DNA of 24,035 nucleotides. Source: Hyphomicrobiales bacterium. GTDB taxonomy: Bacteria > Pseudomonadota > Alphaproteobacteria > Rhizobiales > JAJFHC01. The translations under genes were made by a program, and so were the position numbers. The notes under the pieces were generated by a model. It searched no databases and was not told the origin of the DNA. It saw nothing but the letters and a program-made list of their open reading frames with translations. The DNA lies in contig JAJFHC010000183.1 in NCBI GenBank assembly GCA_021775835.1, positions 1 through 24,035 of the forward strand. The letters are read 5' to 3'. Of the stretch, positions 1 to 9,001 are shown in pieces (positions within the stretch are counted from its first letter, which is position 1; each line of letters begins with the position of its first letter).

Positions 1-2
1 AT

Positions 3-1028
3 TCGCCGCTGCTGTTGCTAGCCTGGAAACTTGCACCCTTGCTGGCTGCCGGCAACACGGCGGTCATCAAGCCTTCCGAATTCACCTCGGCATCGACCTT
101 GGAGTTCATGAAATGCGTTGAGAAGGCCGGGTTCCCCGCCGGTGTCATCAATGTGGTGACGGGCTTCGGTGCGGAGGTCGGCGGGCCACTGGTCGATCAT
201 CCCAAGGTTGCCAAGGTTGCGTTCACGGGGTCTGACACGACGGGCCGGGCAATCTATCAACAGGCCGCCAAGGGGCTCAAGAAGGCGTCAATGGAACTGG
301 GCGGCAAGTCGCCCAACATCGTGTTTGCCGATGCCCATATCGAGAATGCCGTGAAAGGTGCGATCTCAGGGATATTTGCGGCAACCGGCCAGACCTGCAT
401 CGCCGGATCGCGTCTGCTGGTGCAGGAGTCGATCCACAATGAGTTTGTCGACAAGCTGGTGGCTCTGGGAAGTCAGGCACGCATGGGCAATCCCATGAGC
501 CTGGACACCCAGGTGGGTCCGGTCACGAACATCCCCCAGTTCGAAAAGATCCTGAATTACATCGACGTCGCCAGGGAAGAGGGCGCTGAAACCGTGCTCG
601 GCGGTGCGAAGGCGCAGCGTCCCGAATGCGGCAATGGCTGGTTTGTGGAGCCGACCATCTTCACCGGCGTGCGCAACGACATGCGGATTGCCCAGGAGGA
701 AGTGTTCGGACCGGTGCTCTCTGTCATCCCGTTCAAGGACGACGAGGAAGCGATCGAGATCGGAAACGACATCATCTTCGGTCTTGCGGCAGGTGTCTGG
801 ACTCAGAACATCGGCCGTGCCCTGACCATGGCGGACAAACTTCAGGCGGGCACCGTATGGGTCAACACCTACCGTGCCGTCAGTTACATGTCACCGTTTG
901 GCGGCTACAAGCAGTCCGGCCTGGGACGGGAGAGCGGCCAGGAAATGATCAAGGAATACCTTCAGATGAAAAGCGTGTGGATCGAGACGTCAAACGCAGA
1001 CGCGCCCAATCCGTTCGTCATGCGGTAG
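3..1028 (+). CDS. NAD(P)-dependent aldehyde dehydrogenase, C-terminal part (5' end outside window)
   Basis: Oxidises an aldehyde to the carboxylic acid with NAD(P)+ in the cytoplasm. The reading frame is open from the first bases of the window, so the N-terminal roughly 150 residues of a usual 480-500 aa enzyme lie upstream. Seen directly: the cofactor-binding stretch AWKLAPLLAAGNTAVIKPSE, the FTGSDTTGR loop, the general-base glutamate in MELGGKSPN, the catalytic cysteine in GQTCIAGSR, the EEVFGPVLSV segment and the C-terminal SPFGGYKQSGLGRE signature. All catalytic landmarks are intact. The substrate cannot be told from this part. It converges on the methyltransferase gene with a 40-bp gap. 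The family call is secure. Confidence 0.95.
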   Translation, partial: SPLLLLAWKLAPLLAAGNTAVIKPSEFTSASTLEFMKCVEKAGFPAGVINVVTGFGAEVGGPLVDHPKVAKVAFTGSDTTGRAIYQQAAKGLKKASMELGGKSPNIVFADAHIENAVKGAISGIFAATGQTCIAGSRLLVQESIHNEFVDKLVALGSQARMGNPMSLDTQVGPVTNIPQFEKILNYIDVAREEGAETVLGGAKAQRPECGNGWFVEPTIFTGVRNDMRIAQEEVFGPVLSVIPFKDDEEAIEIGNDIIFGLAAGVWTQNIGRALTMADKLQAGTVWVNTYRAVSYMSPFGGYKQSGLGRESGQEMIKEYLQMKSVWIETSNADAPNPFVMR

Positions 1029-1068
1029 GACGTACATTAATTGTCCCGTTCACCGAGGTTTTCAAGAA

Positions 1069-1707
1069 TCAGGTTTTTCTGAAGACACAATAGTTGCCAA
1101 CATCTTCACTTGAGGCGGAAAACAACGGCGCTTCCTTGATGGCCAAAGTTTCCATGGTGCCCGCAGCCGTCAGTTCTTCGACTTTCGACGCGAATCCCAT
1201 CGGGTCCCAAACCGACTGGTTTACGGAGCAAACCAGAACACCGCCCGGTTTCAGGATCCGGAAAATCTCATCAAGCGCCTGTGCCCCCACGTGAGCATGG
1301 GTGAACGTGCCCGAGGACGCGGCGGCTTCGTAGTGGGCGTCCGGTATGTCGAGTGTTCTGGTAAGATCGGCTTCGATGAGGTCGCGGTAAATGCCCTTGG
1401 AACGCGCACGAATCAGCATCTCCGGCGAAAAATCGATGCCATCCAGGGTGTTAAAGCCCTGGCGCACAAGGGCTTCGCCGGTCAATCCCGTGCCGCAACC
1501 GATGTCGACAACGGCTTTATCAGCTCCCTGGCAATGTTTCTGAAGCAGGGCAGCGACACGGTCAGGGGCGGAATACTGCAGATGATCGATCAGGTGATCA
1601 TCATAGGTTTCCGCCCAATCGCGATACAGCGCATGCATGTCGCCGGTGTTGGAAACGTGATAGGCGCGGTCGAGAAGTTCTTCCGGATTGGGATCGTCTT
1701 TGCTCAT
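1069..1707 (-). CDS. class I SAM-dependent methyltransferase
   Basis: 212-aa cytoplasmic methyltransferase. Motif I is VVDIGCGTGLTGEAL (about residues 66-80), followed by an acidic end of beta2 (DGIDFSPEML) that would bind the SAM ribose. A FRILKPGGVLVCSVN motif marks the later beta-strand region. The N-terminal stretch (RAYHVSNTGDMHALYRDWAETYDDHL) resembles the WBSCR27/TPR-methyltransferase type, in which the helical cap starts with a Y-D-W-A-x-x-Y-D pattern. The substrate is unknown; small molecules are usual in this subgroup. It is downstream of the histidine kinase on the same strand (69-bp gap) and convergent with the aldehyde dehydrogenase. Confidence 0.9.
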   Translation of the reverse strand: MSKDDPNPEELLDRAYHVSNTGDMHALYRDWAETYDDHLIDHLQYSAPDRVAALLQKHCQGADKAVVDIGCGTGLTGEALVRQGFNTLDGIDFSPEMLIRARSKGIYRDLIEADLTRTLDIPDAHYEAAASSGTFTHAHVGAQALDEIFRILKPGGVLVCSVNQSVWDPMGFASKVEELTAAGTMETLAIKEAPLFSASSEDVGNYCVFRKT

Positions 1708-1776
1708 GACGGCAGTATAGAGGAAAACGCCCTGGGGCAGAGCAGAATTTCACTGGACACCCCCCGGCCGGTGGCG

Positions 1777-3036
1777 TCAGGCGCTGAGAGCGTTCTGGCC
1801 GAGTGTTCCGGTCAGGGCTTCGTTGATTTTTTCATAGAGGATTGTCGCGATGATCGGTTTGGCGATGTAATCGTCCATACCGGCAGCCAGATAAGCTTCG
1901 CGGTCACCATGCATGGCGTTGGCAGTCAGGGCGATGATCGGAATGCCTGACACGTCGCTGTCGAGTTCGCGAATGCGCCTGGTTGCTTCCGTGCCGTCCA
2001 TTTCCGGCATCTGGACGTCCATCAGGACAAGATTGAACGTGCCGCGTTCTGCCGCGGCGATCGCTTCAAATCCGTTGCAGGCGACTTCGTAGCCATATCC
2101 GAATTTGCTGAGATAGGTGGTGATCAGCATCTGGTTGATGCGGTTATCCTCAACCACGAGAATGCGGACCGATGAAGGATTACTATGACTCTGGCTGACC
2201 GGATTTTCTGTTGTAGATTTGAGTTGCTTGGACAGTTCCGCGGCTTCGTCGGCGGTTTCACATTCGACGGAAAACCGGAAAGTGCTGCCTTCTTGCTCGC
2301 GGCTGTCGCAGCTTATCTCGCCCTTCATCAGATGAACCAGTTGACGGGCAATCGATAGCCCCAGTCCGGTGCCACCATATTTGCTGGCGATCGTATTGTC
2401 AGCCTGGGTAAACGGCGCAAACAGTTTCTCGCGCACTTCCGCCGACATGCCTATGCCGGTGTCACTGACGGAGAATTGCAGCGTAACAGCTGCGTTTTTC
2501 GCTCGCTGGTATGTGAGGGCGATGACAACCGACCCTGATTCGGTAAACTTGATCGCATTGTCGATCACGTTGGTAAGTATCTGGCGGATACGGGCACTGT
2601 CCGCCAGGAGGGCGCTGGGAACGTCCGGGTCAGTACGGACGATGATTTCCAGATTCTGTCCATTACCCGCAGCCTGATAGGCGGTGCCGATGCCGTTCAT
2701 TAGATCGTGAGGATTGAAAACTTCTTCAGAAAGCTCAAATCGGTGCGCATCGAGCTTTGAGTGATCGAGGATGTCATTGAGCACGGTGACGAGACTTGTG
2801 GCGGATTGCTTGAGCGTATCGGCGTAGGATTGCTGGGTCTCGTCAAGTTCCGTACCCAGCAACAGATCGGCCAGCGAAATGACGGCGCCCATGGGTGTAC
2901 GGATTTCATGGCTGACGGTTGCCAGAAGTTCGGCATTGCGCTGTGCCTTTGCCTCCGCCACCGTCAGGCGGGCATTCAGGTCGTCTGTTTCGGCAGTGTC
3001 AAGGACAGTGCCGAGAACTTCACCATTGTCTTCCAT
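1777..3036 (-). CDS. hybrid histidine kinase / response regulator without sensor domain
   Basis: 419 aa. After a short N-terminal coiled-coil-like segment comes a HisKA dimerisation domain with phospho-acceptor His43 in SHEIRTPMGA. A HATPase_c domain follows, with N-box LTNVIDNAIKFT, G1 box DTGIGM and G2 box GGTGLGLS. After a polar linker there is a C-terminal receiver domain (about residues 290-410) with acidic pocket VVEDN, phospho-acceptor Asp in LMDVQMPEMDG, and conserved Lys in AKP. There are no transmembrane helices and no PAS, GAF or HAMP domain, so it should be cytosolic and must get its signal from a partner protein. The start is supported by an AGGAAAG ribosome site upstream. The output partner is not evident nearby. 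Confidence 0.93.
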   Translation of the reverse strand: MEDNGEVLGTVLDTAETDDLNARLTVAEAKAQRNAELLATVSHEIRTPMGAVISLADLLLGTELDETQQSYADTLKQSATSLVTVLNDILDHSKLDAHRFELSEEVFNPHDLMNGIGTAYQAAGNGQNLEIIVRTDPDVPSALLADSARIRQILTNVIDNAIKFTESGSVVIALTYQRAKNAAVTLQFSVSDTGIGMSAEVREKLFAPFTQADNTIASKYGGTGLGLSIARQLVHLMKGEISCDSREQEGSTFRFSVECETADEAAELSKQLKSTTENPVSQSHSNPSSVRILVVEDNRINQMLITTYLSKFGYGYEVACNGFEAIAAAERGTFNLVLMDVQMPEMDGTEATRRIRELDSDVSGIPIIALTANAMHGDREAYLAAGMDDYIAKPIIATILYEKINEALTGTLGQNALSA

Positions 3037-3242
3037 CAGGGGTCTTTCCTGTTGCGCCCTACCGCTGTGCCTTGGTTCTTCGTGGTTTTTAGAGGCACGC
3101 CCTGAATGCAGTATGCCCGATCCGCCTTAACACATCGCTAAATGGCACCGATGGGACACCCGGTTCTGGACAAACCGCGTGGAAATGCTGCTTTGTATGA
3201 ACAAAATGTAAATCGCATATTTCTGTTACGGAGAAGGCCTCA

Positions 3243-4187
3243 ATGCAGGCTGTGATCGACGTAATCCTGCCAGTGTTCGGCCTCATAGCGCTCGGCTATT
3301 TCGCGGCTCGCACCGGGTGGGTCAAGGATGGAGCAGTTGATGGGCTGACCCGTATCGTGTTTGACGTGGCGATCCCGATCCTTCTGTTCCGGACCATGAT
3401 TGACATCACCATGCCGGATGTTTCGCCGTGGGGCCTGTGGGCGGCTTACTTCCTGGGGTGTGCCCTGACATGGCTGCCTGCGCTGGCCCTGGCCCGGGCG
3501 GTATTGGCCCGGTCCCACGACGCTTGCGCCGTGATCGGATTTACCGGGGCCTATGCCAACACGGTGCTGCTTGGCCTGCCTCTTGTCCTCAAGGCCTATG
3601 GCGAAGCCGGAACCATACCCCTGGTCATCATTCTGTCGATTCACCTGCCGACGATGACCTTTTGCGCAACACTCAACGTGGAGGCGGCGCGCGGTTCAAG
3701 GGCCTCTATTGGAAAGCTTGCGCGTGAGACGCTTTTTACCCTGATCCGGCAACCGCTTATCATCGGATTGCTCGGCGGTGTCGCGTTTCGCCAGACCGGA
3801 CTGGACCTGCCTTCCGCCGTTCACCAGATCATGGAAAGCATCGGCAAGGGTGCAATCCCGTTTGCACTTTTCGCCATGGGACTGACCCTCAAGCGATACG
3901 GGCTTGCCGGCGACATTCCGGCCGCGGCGATTATCACCGGGTTCAAGCTCGTCGTGCATCCGCTCGCCGTCTGGTTCCTCGCCAGCCAGGTATTCGATCT
4001 GCCGCCGGTATGGGTGGGTGTGGCAACGGTGTTCGCGGCATCGCCGTCGGGGATCAATGCCTATCTGTTTGCCGCGCGCTACGGAATTGCCGTCTCCGCG
4101 GTGTCGTCGGCAATTGCCATAGGAACGGCGCTGTCCGCCGTGACGATCTCTGTCATCTTGATTATCCTCGGACTTGATGTGGGCTAG
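3243..4187 (+). CDS. AEC-family (auxin efflux carrier type) permease
   Basis: 314-aa inner-membrane carrier with about ten hydrophobic segments. It opens with VIDVILPVFGLIALGYFAARTGWV, the usual AEC N-terminus in which the first helix is followed by a charged loop. The conserved G-x-x-N-x-x-x-x-G-LPL pattern is present as GAYANTVLLGLPL, and PSGINAYLFAARYG matches the C-terminal half repeat. AEC members export or take up small organic acids such as malonate or malate; the substrate here is unknown. A strong ribosome site (GGAGAAGG) precedes the ATG. It ends overlapping the gluQ stop codon on the other strand by four bases, a tight convergent arrangement. Confidence 0.9.
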   Translation: MQAVIDVILPVFGLIALGYFAARTGWVKDGAVDGLTRIVFDVAIPILLFRTMIDITMPDVSPWGLWAAYFLGCALTWLPALALARAVLARSHDACAVIGFTGAYANTVLLGLPLVLKAYGEAGTIPLVIILSIHLPTMTFCATLNVEAARGSRASIGKLARETLFTLIRQPLIIGLLGGVAFRQTGLDLPSAVHQIMESIGKGAIPFALFAMGLTLKRYGLAGDIPAAAIITGFKLVVHPLAVWFLASQVFDLPPVWVGVATVFAASPSGINAYLFAARYGIAVSAVSSAIAIGTALSAVTISVILIILGLDVG

Positions 4188-5098
4188 GACCCGTGTCCCA
4201 GCATTGACGTCAATCCAGCCAGCCTGACGATGTCGTTCCGGGTGTGCCCCTCGGTCCGCAGGCTGCGCAGGCTTTTGTCACGCGCGCTTTTCGACAGCCT
4301 GCGGCCGGATTCATCACGGATCAGGCCATGGTGTTCGTAGGCCGGTGCCGGCAGGCCCAGCAATATCTGCAGAACACGATGGACATAGGTGGCATAAAAC
4401 AGATCCTGGCCCCGGGTCACATGTGTGACGCCCTGGAGGGCATCGTCGTGAACCACGGCGATATGATAGCTGGCGGGAATGTCCTTGCGCGCCAGGATGA
4501 CGTCACCCCAGCAATGGGCCTGCACGGGTATCGTGCCTGTTTCGCCTTCGGGGCCGGACGCCAGTTCCTCGAAAGTGACCGGTGCGGCATTCATGGTCCG
4601 GGCCAGTTCAACGGCCTTCGACATGTCGATGCGCCGGGCGAAAGGTTTGCCCTGCGCCAGGAGAGTGTCGCGTTGCACGGTCGAGAGCGATCTGGCCAGG
4701 CCCGGATAGATCGGAGCGCCGTCCGGGTCGGTCGGATGGTCCGTCCTCTGTGCCACAGCCGATCTGATTTCCTGGTGGGTGGCGAAACACGGATACAAAA
4801 CGCCCAATTCGTCCAGGGTGTCCAGCACAGTGCGGTAATCGTCGAAGTGGAGAGACTGGCACCGAACCGGTTCCTCCCACCTCAACCCGAGCCATTCCAG
4901 GTCTTCGAGCATGTCGCAGACATATCTTTCAGAGCACCGGGCCAGGTCGATATCCTCCAGGCGCAGCAGGAATCGCCCACCGGCTTCCTGCGCCCTGTTC
5001 CAGGTGTAGAGCGCAGACAGGGCGTGTCCGAGATGAAGGTGCCCGTTTGGGCTGGGAGCGAATCTGAATACCGGTTGATCCGGGTCATGCGAATTCAT
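4184..5098 (-). CDS. gluQ: glutamyl-Q tRNA(Asp) synthetase
   Basis: 304 aa. A shortened class I glutamyl-tRNA synthetase catalytic core that activates glutamate and transfers it to the queuosine base at the wobble position of tRNA-Asp. Seen: FRFAPSPNGHLHLGHALSAL with the HIGH-type motif HLGH, the LRLEDID glutamate-binding motif, the HGLIRDESGRRLSKSAR region with the KMSKS-type motif LSKSA, and no anticodon-binding domain, which separates it from full-length GltX. The zinc-knuckle region reads YPCFATHQE with a single cysteine, so the zinc site of E. coli GluQRS looks degenerate. It is divergent from the AlkA-like gene (66-bp shared upstream region). Confidence 0.95.
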   Translation of the reverse strand: MNSHDPDQPVFRFAPSPNGHLHLGHALSALYTWNRAQEAGGRFLLRLEDIDLARCSERYVCDMLEDLEWLGLRWEEPVRCQSLHFDDYRTVLDTLDELGVLYPCFATHQEIRSAVAQRTDHPTDPDGAPIYPGLARSLSTVQRDTLLAQGKPFARRIDMSKAVELARTMNAAPVTFEELASGPEGETGTIPVQAHCWGDVILARKDIPASYHIAVVHDDALQGVTHVTRGQDLFYATYVHRVLQILLGLPAPAYEHHGLIRDESGRRLSKSARDKSLRSLRTEGHTRNDIVRLAGLTSMLGHGS

Positions 5099-5164
5099 GG
5101 CGGGTTTTCCAAAAGCCCTTTATGTTGCGAGGTGTATTCCAATCGCGAGTCACACTATTTCCCA

Positions 5165-5803
5165 ATGGCAACAATATCCACCCGCGCCGACCTTCAACGA
5201 GGTATCGATTTTCTATGCCATGCCGAGCCCCGGTTTGGCGGCGTCTATGCATTGACCGGGCTGCCGCCTCTGCGGCGGCGTGCAGGAGGCTTTGAAGCGC
5301 TGTTAGAGATCGTTGTCGGGCAGCAGGTCTCCAAGGCGAGTGCCAGTGCCATCTGGAACCGTTTGACCTCGACCCTGGGGCCGGTGACGGCAGACCGGTT
5401 TCGTCACTTCGACGAAGAAACCCTGCGTTCGGTAGGGTTGTCGGGACCGAAGGTCCGCACGGTGCAGGCGGTGGTCGAGGCCGTGCATTCGGACCTGCTC
5501 AGGCTGACAGCGTTGTCGCGCATGAGCGACATGGACGTTCACGAACATCTTGTACAGGTCAAGGGCATTGGGCCCTGGACGGCAGATATCTACCTTCTGG
5601 CGTGCCTCGGGCGACAGGATTCATGGCCTGCCGGCGACCTCGCGATTCAGATCGCCGTGCAGGAAGCCTTCGATCTCGACGAGCGGCCGGACGCCAGGAG
5701 CCTGCGGCAATTTAGCGAACCATGGTCTCCTTGGCGTGGGGTGGCGACCCGGTTATTGTGGGCCTACTATGCGCACACCCGATCACGAGACGTGATGCCC
5801 TGA
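5165..5803 (+). CDS. DNA-3-methyladenine glycosylase II family (AlkA-like HhH-GPD glycosylase)
   Basis: 212 aa if started at the ATG beginning MATISTRADL. The frame is open much further upstream, but that part lies antisense to gluQ and codes nothing recognisable. It excises alkylated bases from DNA, leaving an abasic site for base-excision repair. Seen: EIVVGQQVSKASASAIW, the helix-hairpin-helix LVQVKGIGPWTADIYLLACLG, and the catalytic aspartate in WPAGDLAIQ some 20 residues later, all in AlkA order. The length fits the short bacterial form that lacks the N-terminal AlkA domain. It is divergent from gluQ and followed 55 bp later by the esterase gene. Confidence 0.92.
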   Translation: MATISTRADLQRGIDFLCHAEPRFGGVYALTGLPPLRRRAGGFEALLEIVVGQQVSKASASAIWNRLTSTLGPVTADRFRHFDEETLRSVGLSGPKVRTVQAVVEAVHSDLLRLTALSRMSDMDVHEHLVQVKGIGPWTADIYLLACLGRQDSWPAGDLAIQIAVQEAFDLDERPDARSLRQFSEPWSPWRGVATRLLWAYYAHTRSRDVMP

Positions 5804-5858
5804 GCCCCTGCCGATCGCACGCTTTCTCCCTTCAATGCCACATCAATATGGAGCCCAC

Positions 5859-6524
5859 ATGTCTGCGAATCTCGATGGTCCCCGGCTTGCGCCTCTTTCT
5901 GGCGAGGCTCCCCGCCAATTGGTAGTCCTGTGTCACGGTTATGGCGCAGACGGCAATGATTTGATCGGACTGGGAAGTCAGTGGCAGGCCCTGCTGCCTA
6001 ATGCTGCCTTCGTCAGCCCTCATGCCCCGGAACGTTGCGGCATGTCGCCGATGGGATATCAGTGGTTTCCCATAACCCGCCTGGATCCGGACGAGTACTG
6101 GAACGGGGTCCGCGCGGCGGGGCCTGTGCTTGATGCCTTCATTGACGAAGAACTTGAATCTGCCGGTCTCGACGAAGGTGCCCTGGCACTTGTGGGGTTC
6201 AGCCAGGGAACCATGATGAGTCTTCACGTGGGGCTGCGCCGTGATACCGCGCCGGCAGCGATTCTGGGTTTCTCAGGCGCGCTGGCCGGGCCGGATGTCC
6301 TCGCCAGCGAGATCCGTAGCCGACCCCCGGTCATGATGATCCACGGCGACATGGACGAAGTCATCCCGGTTCAGGCGCTGCACAATGCAACGCAGGCTCT
6401 AGCATCGGTGGATGTCGGTGTGCAGTGGCATGTATCGGAGGGGATTGGCCACGGTATCGACGGCGCCGGCCTGTCGCTCGGCGGCGAGTTCCTGCGCACG
6501 GCCTTCGCCTCGGCTCAGGCGTAA
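5859..6524 (+). CDS. phospholipase/carboxylesterase family alpha/beta hydrolase
   Basis: 221-aa serine esterase of the carboxylesterase/thioesterase type (YpfH/lysophospholipase-like). The oxyanion region is VVLCHGYGADGNDLIGL, the nucleophile Ser sits in GFSQG, the acid Asp in HGDMDEVIP and the His in GIGHGID, giving a complete catalytic triad in order. No signal peptide is seen, so it is probably cytoplasmic. I chose the second ATG (MSANLDGPRL) because GGAG lies five bases before it. The upstream ATG at 5835 has no ribosome site and would add eight residues. The natural substrate is unknown. Confidence 0.92.
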   Translation: MSANLDGPRLAPLSGEAPRQLVVLCHGYGADGNDLIGLGSQWQALLPNAAFVSPHAPERCGMSPMGYQWFPITRLDPDEYWNGVRAAGPVLDAFIDEELESAGLDEGALALVGFSQGTMMSLHVGLRRDTAPAAILGFSGALAGPDVLASEIRSRPPVMMIHGDMDEVIPVQALHNATQALASVDVGVQWHVSEGIGHGIDGAGLSLGGEFLRTAFASAQA

Positions 6525-6724
6525 TTGCAGACAGCGACACTCTATGCCCGCAGAAGGGGGCGGTGTAGCTCGGCAGACACGAAGATAGACTAGTCAAACG
6601 GCTCCCGATAGCCTCGCCCTCATGTGTGGGCTGCAACGGGCCGGCGACCGGCGATTGCAACGCCAACCGGTAACAAAGAGTTTTCCGACAACCCCTTGCT
6701 GGGAAAGTGAGCGGATACTGTCGC

Positions 6725-7723
6725 ATGACAACGCAATCTGACATGGCCGGGCCGCCGGAACACTTCGGTTTTCTGTTGTTGCCGGGATTCCCCCTGGCGC
6801 CACTGGGGTCTGCGGTCGATGTTCTGGCTCTGGCAAATTATGTCAGTGGAAAGCCGCTATATGCGTGGTCGACACTCTCGGAAAAGACAACACAGGTGGA
6901 GGCCATGAATGGCTTTCACTCGGTCATCGACTGGTGCATCGATGATGCACCAGTTCTGGATGCCGTGACGATCTGCAGTGGCATTGGCGGGCGTCGACAC
7001 GACTCCCCGTCGGTTCAGGGTTGGCTGCGCGACCGATATGCCCGCGGTGCCCGGCTTGGCGCCATTTCGACGGGAAGCTGGCTTCTCGCCGGCATGGGAC
7101 TGCTTGACGGAAAGAAATGCACGATCCATTGGGAGGATCTTCAGGCTTTTCGCGAAGCTTTCCCCCAATTGCGGGCGACAGCGGAGATTTTTGAAGTCGA
7201 TGGACGGATATTTACCTGCTCCGGCGGATCGGCGGCGACGGACATGTTTCTCTCCTTCGTTGCGCTGAAGCACGGACTGGCGTTGGCCGCGGCGGTTGCC
7301 GAACAACTGGTGCATGGCCCCGCCCGGGCCGACGACACAAGCCAGCGCCTCAGGCTTGAAGAACGAACCGGGATCACCAACCCGACGTTGATACGCGCGG
7401 CGGAACTGATGGAAGAACACATAGAGGAGCCTCTGGCGCAGGGCCAGATCGCCGAGAGGGTGGGCGTGTCCGGGCGCCACCTGGAACGATTGTTCCGGCG
7501 GCACCTGGGCAGGACGCCTCAGCTTTACTATCGTGAACTGCGCCTGCGCCATGCGCAGTCGCTATTGAGAACAACCGACCTTCCGGTTTTGCAGGTTGCC
7601 TGTGCTACCGGGTTTTGTACCTCGTCATATCTTGCCAAGTGTTATGCAGACCAGTTCGGCCGTCTTCCCGGAGACGAACGGGCGTTGCCTGTCACCGGCA
7701 CGATTGCAGACAGGACCGGATGA
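6725..7723 (+). CDS. GlxA-family transcriptional regulator (DJ-1/PfpI-like domain + AraC HTH)
   Basis: 332 aa from the ATG. A GTG at 6707 would add six residues. The N-terminal two thirds is a DJ-1/PfpI-like ligand domain (FGFLLLPGFPLAPLGSAVDVLALAN; ARLGAISTGSWLLAGMGLLDGKKCTIHW). The usual elbow cysteine of DJ-1 enzymes is replaced by Thr, so it should sense rather than catalyse. The C-terminus has a double AraC helix-turn-helix (LAQGQIAERVGVSGRHLERLFRRHLG and LPVLQVACATGFCTSSYLAKCY). Family members such as GbdR and CdhR activate catabolic operons for quaternary amines or amino-acid derivatives. It lies 45 bp upstream of ridA on the same strand, so it probably controls the cluster that follows. 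Confidence 0.92.
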   Translation: MTTQSDMAGPPEHFGFLLLPGFPLAPLGSAVDVLALANYVSGKPLYAWSTLSEKTTQVEAMNGFHSVIDWCIDDAPVLDAVTICSGIGGRRHDSPSVQGWLRDRYARGARLGAISTGSWLLAGMGLLDGKKCTIHWEDLQAFREAFPQLRATAEIFEVDGRIFTCSGGSAATDMFLSFVALKHGLALAAAVAEQLVHGPARADDTSQRLRLEERTGITNPTLIRAAELMEEHIEEPLAQGQIAERVGVSGRHLERLFRRHLGRTPQLYYRELRLRHAQSLLRTTDLPVLQVACATGFCTSSYLAKCYADQFGRLPGDERALPVTGTIADRTG

Positions 7724-7768
7724 CACTGGAAGGCAACGAGACGTTGGACCCAACAAGAGGACAAAACC

Positions 7769-8161
7769 ATGCGCCGAGAAGCAATCATTGCCAATGATGC
7801 GCCTTATGGCGCCGGTCCATACTCACCTGCAATAAGGGCCGGCGACTTTCTCTTCCTGTCCGGTATTGGCGCGTTGCATCCCGAAACTCATGAAATCCTG
7901 GGTAAGGATGTGTCAGCCCAAACGAGGCAAACCATGGCGAACATCGAAGCCATTCTCAGGGCCGGGGGGGCAACCCTCGATAACATTGTCAAAATGGATG
8001 TCTATCTCCAGAACCCGGACGACTACGACGCCTTCAACAACACGTACGCGGAATTCTTTTCGCCGCCCTATCCCGCCCGCTTGACAGTCGGTGCCGGGCA
8101 GGTTTGGGAGATGTTGATCAAGATGGACTGTGTCGCCTATCTCGGTTCCGAGCAGGTATAG
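7769..8161 (+). CDS. RidA/YjgF family enamine/imine deaminase
   Basis: 130 aa, the usual RidA length; the family forms trimers that hydrolyse reactive enamines and imines released by PLP enzymes or oxidases. Seen: GPYSPAIRAGDFLFLSG near the N-terminus, the conserved GGATLDNIVKMDVYL stretch, and YPARLTVGA carrying the substrate-carboxylate-binding Arg104. The position of the E. coli RidA glutamate (IEIEA) is Asp here (IKMDC), as in many non-archetype RidA subfamilies. AGAGGA lies before the ATG. Placement behind the GlxA-type regulator points to a specialised catabolic member rather than housekeeping RidA; this is inference. Confidence 0.93.
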   Translation: MRREAIIANDAPYGAGPYSPAIRAGDFLFLSGIGALHPETHEILGKDVSAQTRQTMANIEAILRAGGATLDNIVKMDVYLQNPDDYDAFNNTYAEFFSPPYPARLTVGAGQVWEMLIKMDCVAYLGSEQV

Positions 8162-8338
8162 CATCGGATGAAAGACATTGCTGCAAAACGGAGTGATGTC
8201 GGGTGAATGCGCTTGTGTGTCGTATCTGTTGTTCGACAGAATGAGCCTCCGGGTTGACTGTCACGGAGCATGTACCGGCGTCGCGGCGAGCGGTGATGTT
8301 CGGTGTGCGTTCGTTGGAAATGCGTGCAGGTGGGTGCC

Positions 8339-8950
8339 ATGAACAGAGAAAACACGACCAGGAAACAGGAGCGCAACAGCGCGGTTTCCGCAGCAATGAA
8401 TGGAATTCGCGCGGCGATGGACGACGGTCCATCCCTGGAAAATCTGGAGAAGGGCAGGGCGTTGCTGATCGAACTGGCTGGACGCAGGGACCTGTTCACT
8501 TTCGAGGACTTTCCGCTTCCCGAGGACGATGCGATGGAGTGCTCGTATCTCGTTCATGAATGCGATGACGGCAGTTATTCTCTCTATGTGAATTCGGGAG
8601 CCCCTCACCAGTATTACGCGCCCCATGATCACGGCGACGCCTGGGCGATCATTGCCGGTGTCGAGGGCCGCGAGCGCCATCAGTTGTATCTCCGGAAGTC
8701 TGCCGACAACCCTCGCGATTCCGATCTGATCAGGAAGGGTGAGGTCATCGTGGCGCCGGGCGGGGCGGTCACGATGCAGCCGGACGGAATCCACGAGGTC
8801 AACGCCATGGACGGTCGTCCTCTGCTGCACCTCCATCTCTATGCGAAGAATTTTGTCCTTCAGGGCGAGCGGTGGAAGTACGATCTGGAGAAGGGCGAGG
8901 CCGAGCAGTTTCATCTTGATGAACTGGGAAGCATCACGGATGCTCGTTGA
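8339..8950 (+). CDS. cupin / cysteine-dioxygenase-like metal-dependent protein
   Basis: 203 aa from the ATG preceded by AGGTGGG. A single double-stranded beta-helix with PHDHGDAWAIIAGVEGRERHQLYLR carrying putative metal ligands His96 and His98, and His152 in PDGIHEV, the spacing seen in cysteine-dioxygenase-like cupins. The N-terminal 60 residues are helical and uncharacterised. No secretion signal is seen. Whether it is a thiol dioxygenase cannot be decided by eye, because the substrate-binding arginines and tyrosine of true cysteine dioxygenase were not identifiable. It lies 177 bp after ridA and 51 bp before the PPOX gene, same strand. Confidence 0.8.
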   Translation: MNRENTTRKQERNSAVSAAMNGIRAAMDDGPSLENLEKGRALLIELAGRRDLFTFEDFPLPEDDAMECSYLVHECDDGSYSLYVNSGAPHQYYAPHDHGDAWAIIAGVEGRERHQLYLRKSADNPRDSDLIRKGEVIVAPGGAVTMQPDGIHEVNAMDGRPLLHLHLYAKNFVLQGERWKYDLEKGEAEQFHLDELGSITDAR

Positions 8951-9001
8951 AATGGATATGCCGTCCACCCTTGCCGCGCCATGAATTGAACAGGAGAGCC
9001 G

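Noticed and set aside
4244..5164. Long + strand open extension in front of the AlkA-like gene
   Set aside because: It lies entirely antisense to gluQ and the shared upstream gap, shows no family motif, and the glycosylase homology begins only at the ATG at 5165.
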